From positions 1-64,000 of the forward strand of contig NZ_JASPJK010000010.1 of the NCBI RefSeq assembly GCF_030232265.1: a stretch of 64,000 nucleotides of DNA, given 5' to 3'. The stretch's first letter is position 1; each line of letters begins with the position of its first letter. Source of the DNA: Corynebacterium sp. MSK041. GTDB taxonomy: Bacteria > Actinomycetota > Actinomycetes > Mycobacteriales > Mycobacteriaceae. Shown piece after piece: positions 28,793-38,330 of the stretch. The notes below the pieces were generated by a model, which saw only the letters and a list, made by a program, of their open reading frames with translations, had not been told where the DNA came from and ran no database searches. A program made the translations under genes and the position numbers.

Positions 28793-29854
28793 TTAGTTAA
28801 GGCCGATCGGCGGCAAGTGCTTTCGCAGATCCGGGTATGCGTTCAGAAGCAGCACGCCCATGAGCGAAAGTGCGCTAATCACACTTGAAAGGACCACCAG
28901 CGTCCCACCGAGGATGCGAAGCCACGCAGGAACATCAGACGATTCCGAAGGGACGGGCTTCGGAGGCTCCGGCGAAGGAATCGGTGTGATGGTAGGGTCC
29001 TGCTCCGTCTTGGCGTCAAAGTCGACGGTTATGGGGTGCGGAACCTTAGCCGCGTCCGTGGAGCCTCCTGAGGTGTACCAGAACGACGACAGGCCTGTTT
29101 CAAATTGGAAGTCCACAAACTCTTGTGGCCACGCTCCCCACGCTGCTCCGGAGCGCACCTGTGGTCGGTTCCCTTGCTCTACCTCAATTTCGCGTCCCGC
29201 ATATTCAGGCGAAATAACAACAGATCCAGTGCCGTCAATGTGGACATTCTTGAATGTCGCAATTTGAACATCCTGACGGGGTGCCAGTGGGTGTTTTGTT
29301 AGTTTGACGCGATCAGATCTGTAGCCTGACAGGTCCCCACGCAATTCCCCGGTGCCGCCTGAATTGACCACCAGGTGGGGGTTGGTGATGCTGAACACCG
29401 CCATCCCTCCGAAGAAGTTGAAGCTCATTGAGCCTTCCCACGCGATTGTGGCAGAGCCATCCGGATTGATAGCGCCGTGACCGCCCGAAAACTCAACTAC
29501 CTGTTGCGCATTGCCCATGCGCAGGAAGTTGTTCTTGGTATTCCAGGTAGGGGAAGTGACGGAGTCGCCGTTGACGATCTTGATAGCCACGTCGCCGTCG
29601 TTGGCAGAGTAGGTCGTCTTCTTTCCGTCGGAAATACCAGCTGTGAGGTAGTTGACACCGCCTACAGGTGGCCGTTTTTGAAGCTGATCGCTGATGGACC
29701 AGCGCAGCTGTGCGTCCCTGATGGTCCGTGTTTCCTGCGGAGCGGGGGTTGCTTCCTGGGCATGAGCGCTTGTGGGAGGTGGCATGAGTGGGCCCAAAAT
29801 GATCGCGAGCGCCATGAACAGCGCTACCCATATGCGCCTTGCAGAGATGGACAT
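28793..29854 (-). CDS. HtaA-domain haem-binding surface protein, short copy
   Basis: About 353 residues: signal peptide (MSISARRIWVALFMALAI to SAHA), one HtaA domain (LRWSISDQL...EFVDFQFETGLSSFWY), a Pro/Ser linker and a C-terminal membrane anchor with a short basic tail. HtaA domains bind haem at the corynebacterial cell surface. Its domain, anchor and signal peptide closely resemble the start and end of the 1127-residue protein upstream, so it looks like a duplicate with the middle deleted. ATG at 29854 matches the start of that protein. A DtxR-like box precedes it. Confidence 0.85.
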   Translation of the reverse strand: MSISARRIWVALFMALAIILGPLMPPPTSAHAQEATPAPQETRTIRDAQLRWSISDQLQKRPPVGGVNYLTAGISDGKKTTYSANDGDVAIKIVNGDSVTSPTWNTKNNFLRMGNAQQVVEFSGGHGAINPDGSATIAWEGSMSFNFFGGMAVFSITNPHLVVNSGGTGELRGDLSGYRSDRVKLTKHPLAPRQDVQIATFKNVHIDGTGSVVISPEYAGREIEVEQGNRPQVRSGAAWGAWPQEFVDFQFETGLSSFWYTSGGSTDAAKVPHPITVDFDAKTEQDPTITPIPSPEPPKPVPSESSDVPAWLRILGGTLVVLSSVISALSLMGVLLLNAYPDLRKHLPPIGLN

Positions 29855-29912
29855 GAGCCTTCCTTGGGTTGAGGGGATTGAGAACATGACCGCGGGAACC
29901 CGCGGGATCAGA

Positions 29913-29931
29913 TGAATAAAGGGTAACCTAA
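29913..29931 (-). promoter_or_regulatory. DtxR-box-like site before the short HtaA gene
   Basis: On the minus strand TTAGGTTACCCTTTATTCA has a perfect TTAGGTTA half-site and 13 of 19 consensus matches. The same layout (TTAGG-TA-CCTT-ATTCA) recurs before the long HtaA gene, so the element was duplicated with it. Confidence 0.55.
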
Positions 29932-29992
29932 ACGGGTGTCAATCGAAATATTGAGTGGCGCGTGGGGGTCATGTCAGATTGGATTTCGGGCT

Positions 29993-30064
29993 GGTTTGAC
30001 TATGCGCCACACCGTCCAACCACGACCTGGGTTTTTGCTGCGCGCCGGGCGGCATAGTCAAACC
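29993..30064. repeat. 72 bp palindrome-ended repeat, copy 1
   Basis: Bounded by perfect 13 bp inverted repeats GGTTTGACTATGC and GCATAGTCAAACC, with CCTGGGTTTTTGCTGCGCG inside. An equal-length copy lies at 33753-33824. Each is upstream of an HtaA gene. Confidence 0.8.
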
Positions 30065-30087
30065 GGTTCTGCAGAACCAACGACGAA

Positions 30088-30181
30088 GCCCCTCCCCGCC
30101 AAGTGAACTACTCCCCACTAGTCAGTAACTGATTTCTCAGTCCAACTTTCGGGGGCTAGTTCATTGGCGGGAAGGGGCTTT
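30088..30181 (-). terminator. Long imperfect hairpin after the long HtaA gene
   Basis: AAGCCCCTCCCCGCCAAGTG and its near complement ending GGCGGGAAGGGGCTT form a stem of about 30 paired bases with a roughly 25-base loop, between the stop at 30199 and the repeat. Confidence 0.75.
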
Positions 30182-30198
30182 AGCGGTTGAGCGAGGCG

Positions 30199-33100
30199 TT
30201 AGTTGGGGACGATTGAAGGCAGGTACTTTCGCAGGTCTGGATATGCGTTGAGAAGCATCATGCCCACGAGCGAAAGCGCACTAATCACACTTGAAAGGGC
30301 CAGCAACGTCCCGCCGAGGATACGAAGCCAGGAGGGGCCATCAGAAGATTCTGAGGGGGTAGGCATTGGCGGCTCCGGCGTAGGAGTTGGCGTGGTGGTG
30401 GAGTCCTGATCTGCCGTAGTGCCGAAGTCGAAGGTAACCGGATGCGGAACCTTGGCACTGTCAGAGGAGCCTCCCGACGAGTACCAGTAAGAGGACAGGC
30501 CTGTTTCGAACTGGAAGTCCACAAACTCTTGCGGCCATGCTCCCCATCCTGCTACGGAACGGTTCTGCGGTCGATGTCCTTCGGGAACTTCAATCTCCCG
30601 GCCCGCGAATTCAGGCGAGACGGTAATGGATCCAGCTCCATCAATATGGACATGCTTGAATGTTGCAATTTGAACGTCCTTGCGGGGCTGTAGTGGGCGT
30701 TTTGTTAACGCAGTGCGATCAGTTTCGTAACCGGATAGGTTGCCACGTAGTTCTCCAGTTCCATCTGCGTTGGTCACGAGACGGGGGTTAGTGATGCTAA
30801 ATACCGCCAAGCCTCCGTAGTAGTTGAAGCTCATTGAGCCTTTCCACACGATCGTGGCAGATCCATCTGGATTGATAGAACCGTGACCGCCCGAAAGCTC
30901 CACTACCTGTTGTGCTTTTTCCGTACCGAGGAAGTCAGCCTTGGTCTCCCATGAAGGAGACACTACGGAATCGCCGTTGAGAATCTTGATGGATACATCA
31001 CCGTTGTCGGCGGAGTAAGTTGCTTCCGTTCCATCAGAAATGCCAGCCGAGAGGTAGTTAACGCCTCCAGCGGGTGGACGGCGCTGGAGCTCGTCGTTGA
31101 AAGCCCAGCGCATTTTGGCCTCTTTGACAGATCGCGCTTCTGGTTGGGTTGGTGTTTCGCCTGAGCTCCCTGTCTGCTTCACGGTCAGTGTTGCCGGAGC
31201 GGTGAAGATATCGCCCGCGTCGTTCACTGCGTGTGCTCGGACCCTCACTGAATTCATGTCGGGAGTGATCTTGGACAGGGTAAGCACCGAGGTGGTGTCA
31301 TGGGTTTCTACCGTCGTGTCGTCGTCAAGCGAAATATCTGCCCAGAACCCGTTGGAGTAGCGCTGCCACACGACTTTGGTTGCTGGCGGATGGGATGCGA
31401 AGCTCGCGCTGAAAGCGGCTTGATCACCTGCCTTAACGGTGATGTCTTTGGGGTGTTGGGTCACAGCCGGTGCGCCTGTCACAGTGATGGTCGCGGCATC
31501 GGACACCACGTCCCCGCGTGCAGTGCGTTCGACCGCACGGAACTGTGTGCCGTTATCGGCCGCGGTGACATTGATTGTCAGCTCATCCCCTGTTTCTCCG
31601 GCGATATCCTCAAAGGAGCCTTCATTGGGGCGTTTGACCTGCCACTGGCGAGTGCTAGCCAGGTCTGTCTTCGTTGCCTCCGCGTTCAGGGTCACGGACC
31701 CTTCATGGTCACGTCCGAGGTTGATTGTGGCGGACGCTGGCGAAGCGGTGAACGACGGCGATGTTCCGAGCAGCTCAAAGCGCCTCAAGCCAGCGTTTTT
31801 GGTTTCAGGGTCTGTCACCTGGAAGACCACGGATCCGTCTGCGGTGACCGTGAGTGGGAACGTTGGTTGTGGAGACAAGCCGGCATTCGAGGTATCAGGG
31901 AATTGGTAGCGGTGGACAAACGCACCGTCACGGAGAACATACAGGGCTTTATCCCGGCCGAGCACATACTGGAATCCCGATGTTGGATCGAAGGTTGCGG
32001 CGTAAGCTGCAGTATTTTCCCAGTTAGGAAGGGTGAATTCTTCGCCTGCCTCGGCCTCGTCGTCTTCTACAGTGACTACCTGCAGGTCACCGTAGAAAAG
32101 GTCAGCGGTGCTAAGGAGGACGTGCTTATCGTCTATTCGTTGAGCAATGGAGTATGCAGTTCCTAGCAGTGCCTGCTTTGAAGGAGTGGTGCCTGCGATC
32201 GGTGTTGCAAATGTTTGCTTGCCGGCGCGCTCAAGGAGAAACGCTGGCATACCTTTACGTTTCGCGCTCCCCGCAGTTTGGTAGGTGCCACCGAGTGCAG
32301 CCACATAAACACCGTCGCCGATGGGAACGATATTCATTGGCTGGAATGACTCACTGGTGAACATTGACGGGCTGAGCATGAAGGGCTGTTGTTCGCCGAT
32401 TCGACGGGATTCAAGGTTCAGCGGTGCGATCGTTTCGCTCCAGTCCTCCCCGTCCAGATACACGAACCCGATCTTCTTCGGATTGTTCGTGCCAGTGTCG
32501 ATTGCGACAACAAGCTCGTTTTCGTGGGAGTCCCAGACGATGGAGCCGATACGGCGATAATCCGGGTCGTCGGTAAGCGTTGCGACAGTACTGACCTGCG
32601 TCTGCTTGGTTTCAGGATTGTATTGAGCCCTCTTGATGTCCACATTGCTCAGGCCAGAGCGGTTCGCACCAAGCGATAAATCACTGTAAAACACCGACTC
32701 GCTTTCCGGGTCGTAGGCAAAACGGGCCGAGGTTGACTTGCTCACCGGCAATGGTTCGGACGCAAGTTCCTCCATCGTGCTGGCCTTGATATGCCGGAGC
32801 GTCAGCGCAGGTGTGTCCGAGGTGATCTTGGAATATTCGATGACGTGCAACAGGTCATTTGTTGGTGAGGCGAAGGTGACAAAAGGTTGCTCGTCCTGGG
32901 TGTTGCTCACCCATGTTTGATTCGGGGACAAGACGGGAATGCCACCGGGGAGTTCCGGTTGGGATGTATCGGGCTTGCCACCAGGTCCTTCATACTCGAT
33001 GGACACTGGGTCGATGGGTGTGCCCTCCGGGTAGAGGTCAATGAGAGAGGCCTGAAAAGCAGGAATCCGATTCCACGTGGTCGTATTGTTTTCCGTCGTG

Positions 33101-33582
33101 GGATTCACGTCGGAGAGATTCAGGGTCGCGTACGTGCCGGATTTTTCTTCCAGCTGCCCGGTCGACCGAGAGTTGCCCACGTAGTCCAAACGAATCTCTT
33201 GGGAGGTAGGAGAAATCACAACTTCAACGTTTTTATAGGTCGAATCGAGCTGGTACGTGCCGTCAGGCATTTTGTACTGCGTGAACCTAACTTGGCCTTT
33301 GGTTTTCACCTTTAGGGTGTTCGACTCCGGGTCGTACGTGCCGGATTCAATTGGCCAGCTGTACTCACCGCTGGGTAGCACTTCAACGCCCCCAGATACT
33401 GTTGCTGCTTGGGCACCGACGTAGTTGCGCCAAGACTCGTAGATTCCCCAAGTCACTCGGCCTTGAGTGATGGAGAAACTTTCTTGGGCATGGGCAGTTT
33501 TGGGCGGTGGCATGAGCGCACTCGAAATGATCGCGAGCACCATGAACAGTGCCGCCCATGTGCGCCTTGCGGAGATGGACAT
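30199..33582 (-). CDS. Large two-HtaA-domain haem-binding surface protein
   Basis: An 1127-residue cell-surface protein. Order: signal peptide (1-33, ending AHAQE); HtaA domain 1 (about 38-195, starting RVTWGIYESWRNYVG); a beta-rich region (about 215-620) that may be a propeller; two Ig-like segments (about 625-825); HtaA domain 2 (about 845-1060); Pro/Thr/Ser linker; membrane anchor WLRILGGTLLALSSVISAL and a short tail. HtaA domains carry haem in C. diphtheriae HtaA and ChtA/ChtC, which this resembles in plan but exceeds in length. A DtxR-like box lies upstream. No hmuTUV transporter genes are in the window. Confidence 0.85.
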   Translation of the reverse strand: MSISARRTWAALFMVLAIISSALMPPPKTAHAQESFSITQGRVTWGIYESWRNYVGAQAATVSGGVEVLPSGEYSWPIESGTYDPESNTLKVKTKGQVRFTQYKMPDGTYQLDSTYKNVEVVISPTSQEIRLDYVGNSRSTGQLEEKSGTYATLNLSDVNPTTENNTTTWNRIPAFQASLIDLYPEGTPIDPVSIEYEGPGGKPDTSQPELPGGIPVLSPNQTWVSNTQDEQPFVTFASPTNDLLHVIEYSKITSDTPALTLRHIKASTMEELASEPLPVSKSTSARFAYDPESESVFYSDLSLGANRSGLSNVDIKRAQYNPETKQTQVSTVATLTDDPDYRRIGSIVWDSHENELVVAIDTGTNNPKKIGFVYLDGEDWSETIAPLNLESRRIGEQQPFMLSPSMFTSESFQPMNIVPIGDGVYVAALGGTYQTAGSAKRKGMPAFLLERAGKQTFATPIAGTTPSKQALLGTAYSIAQRIDDKHVLLSTADLFYGDLQVVTVEDDEAEAGEEFTLPNWENTAAYAATFDPTSGFQYVLGRDKALYVLRDGAFVHRYQFPDTSNAGLSPQPTFPLTVTADGSVVFQVTDPETKNAGLRRFELLGTSPSFTASPASATINLGRDHEGSVTLNAEATKTDLASTRQWQVKRPNEGSFEDIAGETGDELTINVTAADNGTQFRAVERTARGDVVSDAATITVTGAPAVTQHPKDITVKAGDQAAFSASFASHPPATKVVWQRYSNGFWADISLDDDTTVETHDTTSVLTLSKITPDMNSVRVRAHAVNDAGDIFTAPATLTVKQTGSSGETPTQPEARSVKEAKMRWAFNDELQRRPPAGGVNYLSAGISDGTEATYSADNGDVSIKILNGDSVVSPSWETKADFLGTEKAQQVVELSGGHGSINPDGSATIVWKGSMSFNYYGGLAVFSITNPRLVTNADGTGELRGNLSGYETDRTALTKRPLQPRKDVQIATFKHVHIDGAGSITVSPEFAGREIEVPEGHRPQNRSVAGWGAWPQEFVDFQFETGLSSYWYSSGGSSDSAKVPHPVTFDFGTTADQDSTTTPTPTPEPPMPTPSESSDGPSWLRILGGTLLALSSVISALSLVGMMLLNAYPDLRKYLPSIVPN

Positions 33583-33639
33583 GAGCCTTCCTTGGATTAA
33601 AAAGATTGGGAAAATGGTCCTGGAAAATTACCAGATCAG

Positions 33640-33658
33640 GTGAATGAAGGTTAGCCTA
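33640..33658 (-). promoter_or_regulatory. DtxR-box-like site before the long HtaA gene
   Basis: On the minus strand TTAGGCTAACCTTCATTCA; read on the plus strand it contains GGTTAGCCTAA, an 11-base match to the core consensus. It lies 58-76 bases ahead of the start codon, consistent with iron repression. Confidence 0.6.
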
Positions 33659-33752
33659 ATGTCACATCAATCTAAATGTTGAGTGGGTGGCCGGGGGTAG
33701 AGCTAGGTTCTTGGTGCACACGCTGCTTGGCGCCTCGAGCGGCTTTCGGGTC

Positions 33753-33824
33753 CGTTTGACTATGCACTTCGCTGTGTGTTTTTGACCTGGGTTTTTGCTG
33801 CGCGTGCGGTGGCATAGTCAAACC
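33753..33824. repeat. 72 bp palindrome-ended repeat, copy 2
   Basis: GTTTGACTATGC and GCATAGTCAAAC bound the element; the internal CCTGGGTTTTTGCTGCGCG is identical to copy 1, while other internal bases differ. Flanking AACGACGAAGCC on the right is also shared, so the copies may be part of one segmental duplication. Confidence 0.8.
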
Positions 33825-33846
33825 GGCTCCGCAGCCAACAACGACG

Positions 33847-33876
33847 AAGCCTCTTCCCGCGTTGGCGGGAAGAGGC
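33847..33876 (-). terminator. fadD terminator
   Basis: AGCCTCTTCCCGC and GCGGGAAGAGGCT form a perfect 13 bp stem with a four-base loop, downstream of the gene ending at 33899. Confidence 0.85.
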
Positions 33877-33898
33877 TCGCGTGGCGTTGGGCTAGGCG

Positions 33899-35689
33899 TT
33901 AGTTGTCCTGCTTGCCCTGCTCGATCTGCTCCTCGGTCGGCGCCTCCGGGGTGCCGGCGGCGTTCTCACCGTCGGCAGCGGTGCCGGCGTTGAGGCGGTC
34001 GATCAGAGACTGCTGGACCTCACGGCGGCGGATCTTGCCGGTCATATCGCGGTTGAGCTCCTCGAAGTGGTAGAAGGTGCGTGGCACCTTGTACGCGGTG
34101 AGGCGCTTACGCGCGTAGTCCTGCAGACCCTTCGGGTCGAGCGCTGCACCCTCGGCGAGGGTGATACAAGCAACGACATCCTCGGAGCCATCATCGCGCG
34201 GGCGACCCACGACAGCGATGTCTTCGATGTCGCGGTGCTCACGCATGACGTTCTCCACCTCATCCGGGTAGACGTTGAAGCCGCCGGTGATGATCATCTC
34301 CTTGATGCGGGAGACCAGGCGGAGCCAGCCGTCCTCTTCCATGATGCCCATGTCACCAGTGCGGAAGTAGCCGTCGACAAACGCCTTCTCGGTAGCCTCG
34401 GGCTTGTTCAGGTAGCCCTTCATCACCTGCGGGCCCTTGACAATGAGCTCGCCCGGCTCGCCGTCCGGCATGAGCTCGGTCGGGTTGTCGGGGTTGACGA
34501 TGCGGACGAGGGTGTTCGGGAACGGGATGCCGATGTAGCCGGGGCGACGGGTGCCGTCCATCGGGTTCGCGGTGACAATCGGCGAGGTCTCGGTCAGACC
34601 GTAGCCTTCCACGAGGTTACCGCCGGTGACCTTCTCCCATGCCTCCACCGTGGAGACCGGCAGCGTGGATGCGCCGGAGAAGGAGTTGCGGATGGAGTCC
34701 AGTGTGGTGCCGTTCTTGATGGCGGACTGGCTGATGCGCTGGTACAGGGTGGGCACGCCCGGCATCCAGGTAGGCGGGTTCTTCTTCAGTGCGTCCTGGA
34801 TCAGGTCTGGCTCTGGTGCGGGCAGCAGGATGATCTCGCCGCCGACCATGATGCCCAGGCCGAGGTTGAGGGCCAGACCGTAGACGTGGAAGAGCGGGAG
34901 GACAGCGAAGATCTTCTCATCGATCTCGCCGAGGCCCTTCACCCAAGCCTTACCGGCCTTCATCTGGTAGTTGAAGTTGCCGTGGGTGATCTGGGCACCC
35001 TTGGGCTCACCGGTGGTGCCGGAGGTGTACAGGATCACGGCGGTGGTGTCCTGGTCAATCTCCGGGCGGGCAAGATCATGGCCTTCGCCGCCGATGGCGG
35101 AAGACAGCAGCATCTCAAATGCGATGGTGTCCGGTGCGGGGCCGGAGAGCTTCTCACGGGATTCGCGCAGCTTCTTCACCGGAACGTACTTGAGCGCGAG
35201 CTCCATGTACTTCGGCATTGCCTTAGTCATATCCACGGAGATGATGGTCTCCAGCGGAGTGTCCTTGCGTAGGCCTGCGAGGTTGCCTGCAGCCTTGTCC
35301 CACATGATGGCCACGCGTGCGCCGTGGTCCTGGAACTGTCCGCGCAGCTCGTGCTCGGTGTAGAGCGGGTTGTGTGCAACAACGGATGCGCCCAGCTTCA
35401 GTGTGGCGATGAAGGAGACAACAAACTGCGGGCAGTTCGGCATGACCAGTGCAACGCGGTCACCTGGACGGACGCCGAAGGCCTGGAGGCCGGCAGCACA
35501 GCTACGGACCTGACGGTCAAGCTCAGCGTAGGTGGTGGTTTTGCCGAAGAAGTACAGAGCATTCTTATGGGACTTCTTGGCCAACGTTTCGTCATAGATG
35601 TCCAAGATGGTGTCATCGCCGAGTTCTACCTCCGGCGGAGTCCACTCTGCGTAGCTGGATAGCCAGGCTCTTTCTTCGAATGCCGACAT
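33899..35689 (-). CDS. Long-chain fatty-acid-CoA ligase (FadD type)
   Basis: AMP-forming acyl-CoA synthetase of 596 residues activating fatty acids for degradation or lipid synthesis. The ATP-binding signature YTSGTTGEPKGAQITHGN is near residue 220, followed by EGYGLTETSPIV, the YFRTGDMG motif, and the C-terminal lysine region MTGKIRRREV. A charged Glu/Gln-rich tail of about 25 residues ends the protein. It has its own promoter region (202 bases upstream, no other gene seen) and terminator. The precise chain-length preference cannot be read. Confidence 0.9.
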   Translation of the reverse strand: MSAFEERAWLSSYAEWTPPEVELGDDTILDIYDETLAKKSHKNALYFFGKTTTYAELDRQVRSCAAGLQAFGVRPGDRVALVMPNCPQFVVSFIATLKLGASVVAHNPLYTEHELRGQFQDHGARVAIMWDKAAGNLAGLRKDTPLETIISVDMTKAMPKYMELALKYVPVKKLRESREKLSGPAPDTIAFEMLLSSAIGGEGHDLARPEIDQDTTAVILYTSGTTGEPKGAQITHGNFNYQMKAGKAWVKGLGEIDEKIFAVLPLFHVYGLALNLGLGIMVGGEIILLPAPEPDLIQDALKKNPPTWMPGVPTLYQRISQSAIKNGTTLDSIRNSFSGASTLPVSTVEAWEKVTGGNLVEGYGLTETSPIVTANPMDGTRRPGYIGIPFPNTLVRIVNPDNPTELMPDGEPGELIVKGPQVMKGYLNKPEATEKAFVDGYFRTGDMGIMEEDGWLRLVSRIKEMIITGGFNVYPDEVENVMREHRDIEDIAVVGRPRDDGSEDVVACITLAEGAALDPKGLQDYARKRLTAYKVPRTFYHFEELNRDMTGKIRRREVQQSLIDRLNAGTAADGENAAGTPEAPTEEQIEQGKQDN

Positions 35690-35874
35690 TATTGTCTGCC
35701 CTCCACGTTTGTTGTGAATTGGTTTACTCCCGCGAAGTATATATGTGATCCGTAAGCTATGGGGGAAATTTTGTAACTTAAATCACGCAACCTTTGCTTG
35801 TTCCGAGTAAGGCGCATTGGCGCGCTAGGATGATGGGCCACAGCGGGCTGTAGAGGGGCAGCGCGCACGGTAAA

Positions 35875-35882
35875 GGGGGGGG
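35875..35882 (+). repeat. G8 homopolymer ahead of the ParA-like gene
   Basis: A run of eight G, followed by ATTTTTTA, lies ten bases before the GTG at 35892, where a ribosome site would be. Such runs are prone to length change in replication or sequencing. Confidence 0.8.
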
Positions 35883-35891
35883 ATTTTTTAA

Positions 35892-36001
35892 GTGACGGAT
35901 ACGCACGACCATCCTCAGCAGCACCGTGAGCAGCCTTACAGGCGGTTCGCTCACAACGGATTGGGAGAGTGGGTGCCAGAAGTTACAGCGTCCCGTGGGG
36001 G
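35892..36001 (+). pseudogene. N-terminal piece of the ParA-like gene in a shifted frame
   Basis: From GTG at 35892 the frame reads [19 protein letters not shown], then [10 protein letters not shown], a plausible native N-terminus, and stays open to a GGGGG run at 35997-36001. Removing one G would join it in frame with the Pro/Gln-rich region of the following reading frame. Either the run gained a base here (true mutation or sequencing error), or the slippage is used for regulation. Confidence 0.6.
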
Positions 36002-37026
36002 TGCAGCCAGTGCCACCGCAACCAGCACAACCAGCGCAGCAGGCCCAACCAACACCACCAGCCGAGCCAGCCCAACCACCGTCGGTGATGGAGGGGCCGA
36101 AGGCGTTGGATGGGGGAGTCGTCGTTAAGCCTGCAAAAGCTCCCCCGAAGTCTGGCTGGCGCAAGCTTGTGCACGGGGTGACAGGCGGGCGCGTGAATCC
36201 GGGTGCTTCTCCCCGCGAGCAGGAGCTCAATGATCTCACCGAGTTGATCCGCACCCCGCTGCGTGGTGATTACCGGATTGCGGTGATGTCGCTGAAAGGC
36301 GGCGTGGGTAAAACAACAACGACGGTGGCATTGGGTTCTGTGTTGGCGGAAGAGCGCGGGGATCGCGTGATCGCGATTGATGCGAACCCGGATTTTGGCA
36401 CTCTCGCGCAGCGTGTGGCGGCGGATGCGGCGGGTGCTGCGACGATTCGAGATTTGTTGAGTGCCCCGGACACCAACCGCTACGGACAGGTGCGCGCTTA
36501 CACCACGCAGGGCACGTCACGCTTGGATGTGATTGGCAGTGAGCGCGACCCGGCAGTGTCAGAAGCATTCAGTGAGGCTGATTACCGGCACGCGGTGGAT
36601 ATTCTGCAGCACCACTACAACCTCATTCTCACGGATTGCGGGACAGGGTTGATGCACTCGGCGATGGAGGGCGTGCTGGATTTGGCTAACACGCTGATTC
36701 TGGTGACCTCACCCGCGTTGGATGGGGCGCAATCCGCGGCAGCCACCCTGGATTGGTTGAGTCTGCACGGCTATGACCGTTTGGCGGCGAATGCGGTCGT
36801 GGTTGTGTCCTCCCCATCCCCCAAGGTCGCGGTGTGTATGGATAGTGTGGTGGGGCACTTCGCCGCGCGTACGCGGGCAGTCCACGTCATTCCGTATGAC
36901 GCGCATTTGGCGGAAGGATCTGGCATTGATGTTGCACGGATGCACCGGCGCACTCTGCGTGCCTACCGGGAGCTCGCGGCCACACTGGCCACGGATTTTC
37001 AGCAGTGGCACAAGCATGCGCGCTAG
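35926..37026 (+). CDS. MinD/ParA-type ATPase with Pro/Gln-rich N-terminus
   Basis: The uninterrupted frame encodes 366 residues: a Pro/Gln-rich disordered region to about residue 60, a linker, then a deviant-Walker ATPase domain with [17 protein letters not shown] (P-loop) near residue 105, [13 protein letters not shown] and LILTDCGTG. The organisation resembles EspI-like ATPases of type VII secretion loci and other envelope-associated MinD proteins, but no ESX genes are here. The first 35 residues of this frame look artificial; the authentic N-terminus probably lies in the shifted frame from 35892. It is 11 bases before mshA. Confidence 0.75.
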   Translation: MSSLTGGSLTTDWESGCQKLQRPVGVQPVPPQPAQPAQQAQPTPPAEPAQPPSVMEGPKALDGGVVVKPAKAPPKSGWRKLVHGVTGGRVNPGASPREQELNDLTELIRTPLRGDYRIAVMSLKGGVGKTTTTVALGSVLAEERGDRVIAIDANPDFGTLAQRVAADAAGAATIRDLLSAPDTNRYGQVRAYTTQGTSRLDVIGSERDPAVSEAFSEADYRHAVDILQHHYNLILTDCGTGLMHSAMEGVLDLANTLILVTSPALDGAQSAAATLDWLSLHGYDRLAANAVVVVSSPSPKVAVCMDSVVGHFAARTRAVHVIPYDAHLAEGSGIDVARMHRRTLRAYRELAATLATDFQQWHKHAR

Positions 37027-37037
37027 GCTGGGGGACC

Positions 37038-38318
37038 ATGCGCGTAGCCATGTTGTCCATGCACACATCCCCGCTTGAACAGCCGGGGTCGGGTGATGCC
37101 GGCGGTATGAACGTTTATGTTCTGAATATCGCCCGTGAGCTTGCCGCTACTGGCATGGACGTGGATGTGTATACCCGCGCCACGCGGCCAAGCCAGGGGG
37201 ATGTGGTGCAGGTGTGTGAGAACCTGCGTGTGATCAACATTGTGGCGGGACCGTATGAAGGCCTGGCTAAAGAGGAACTGCCTACGCAGTTGGCGGCGTT
37301 TGCTGGCGGGATCGTGCAGTTCACGCGGGATGAGGGGCTGGAGTATGACCTCATTCATTCCCACTATTGGCTGTCCGGCCAGGTGGGATGGCTCCTGCGG
37401 GATCTGGTCCGTGTGCCACTGATCCACACTGGGCACACGTGGGCCGCCGTGAAAAATGCGGCGCGCCTGGGCGCGGCTTCTGCGGATGATGCGGATTCGC
37501 CGGAGACAGAAGCGCGGCGTATCTGTGAGCAGCAGCTGGTGGACAATGCCGATGTCCTGGTGGTGAACACGCCTGATGAGATCACGCAGCTGGGCCGCCA
37601 TTATGACGCGGACCCTGCCCGCATCCGCGTGGTCACTCCGGGCGCGGATACACGGATGTTCACGCCGGGTACGAACCGGAATACGGAAGTGGCTCGGCGT
37701 CATCTGGGTATTCCGCTGGATAGCAAGGTGATTGCTTTTGTGGGCCGGCTCCAGGAATTCAAGGGGCCACAGGTGCTCATCCGGGCGGTTGCGGAGCTGC
37801 TGGAGCGGGATCCGGATAGCAATGTGCGCGCCATCATTTGCGGTGGTGCGTCTGGTGCTGATGCGTCGGTGGATTATTACCGCGCGATGGCGCACAAGCT
37901 CGGTGTGGGCCGCAAGATTCGTTTCCTCGGTCCGCGCCCGCCGGAGGAGCTCGTGCAGATTTACCAGGCGGCAGACGTCGTCGCGGTGCCCAGCTACAAC
38001 GAGTCTTTCGGGCTTGTTGCCATTGAGGCGCAGGCGACGGGCACCCCGGTCGTGGCCGCACGTGCGGGCGGGTTGCCCATTGCGGTGGCTGATGGGGAGA
38101 CCGGTGTGCTGGTGGACGGCCATGACCCGGTCGACTGGGCTGATGCGCTAGAGCAGTTGCTTATCGACGACTCCGGGCGCATCACCATGGCCGAAGCCGC
38201 CGTCGAGCGCGCAGCGCAGTTCAGTTGGGCTGCCTCCGCTGCAGCGCTTGCGCAGGTGTACGGGGAGGCCGTGAAAGGATTTGAGCCCACTCCACAAAGG
38301 CGTGCAGTGGGCAATTAG
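37038..38318 (+). CDS. mshA: D-inositol-3-phosphate glycosyltransferase MshA
   Basis: First committed enzyme of mycothiol synthesis, transferring GlcNAc from UDP-GlcNAc to inositol-3-phosphate. A 426-residue GT-B family 4 glycosyltransferase with the N-terminal [19 protein letters not shown], the linker [12 protein letters not shown], and the C-terminal donor site [22 protein letters not shown] at 37038 follows TAGGCT by eight bases, compatible with leaderless transcription; an upstream in-frame ATG at 37005 overlaps the previous gene. It has the same place as in M. tuberculosis, upstream of gpmA. Confidence 0.94.
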   Translation: MRVAMLSMHTSPLEQPGSGDAGGMNVYVLNIARELAATGMDVDVYTRATRPSQGDVVQVCENLRVINIVAGPYEGLAKEELPTQLAAFAGGIVQFTRDEGLEYDLIHSHYWLSGQVGWLLRDLVRVPLIHTGHTWAAVKNAARLGAASADDADSPETEARRICEQQLVDNADVLVVNTPDEITQLGRHYDADPARIRVVTPGADTRMFTPGTNRNTEVARRHLGIPLDSKVIAFVGRLQEFKGPQVLIRAVAELLERDPDSNVRAIICGGASGADASVDYYRAMAHKLGVGRKIRFLGPRPPEELVQIYQAADVVAVPSYNESFGLVAIEAQATGTPVVAARAGGLPIAVADGETGVLVDGHDPVDWADALEQLLIDDSGRITMAEAAVERAAQFSWAASAAALAQVYGEAVKGFEPTPQRRAVGN

Positions 38319-38330
38319 AGCCAGGAACTG

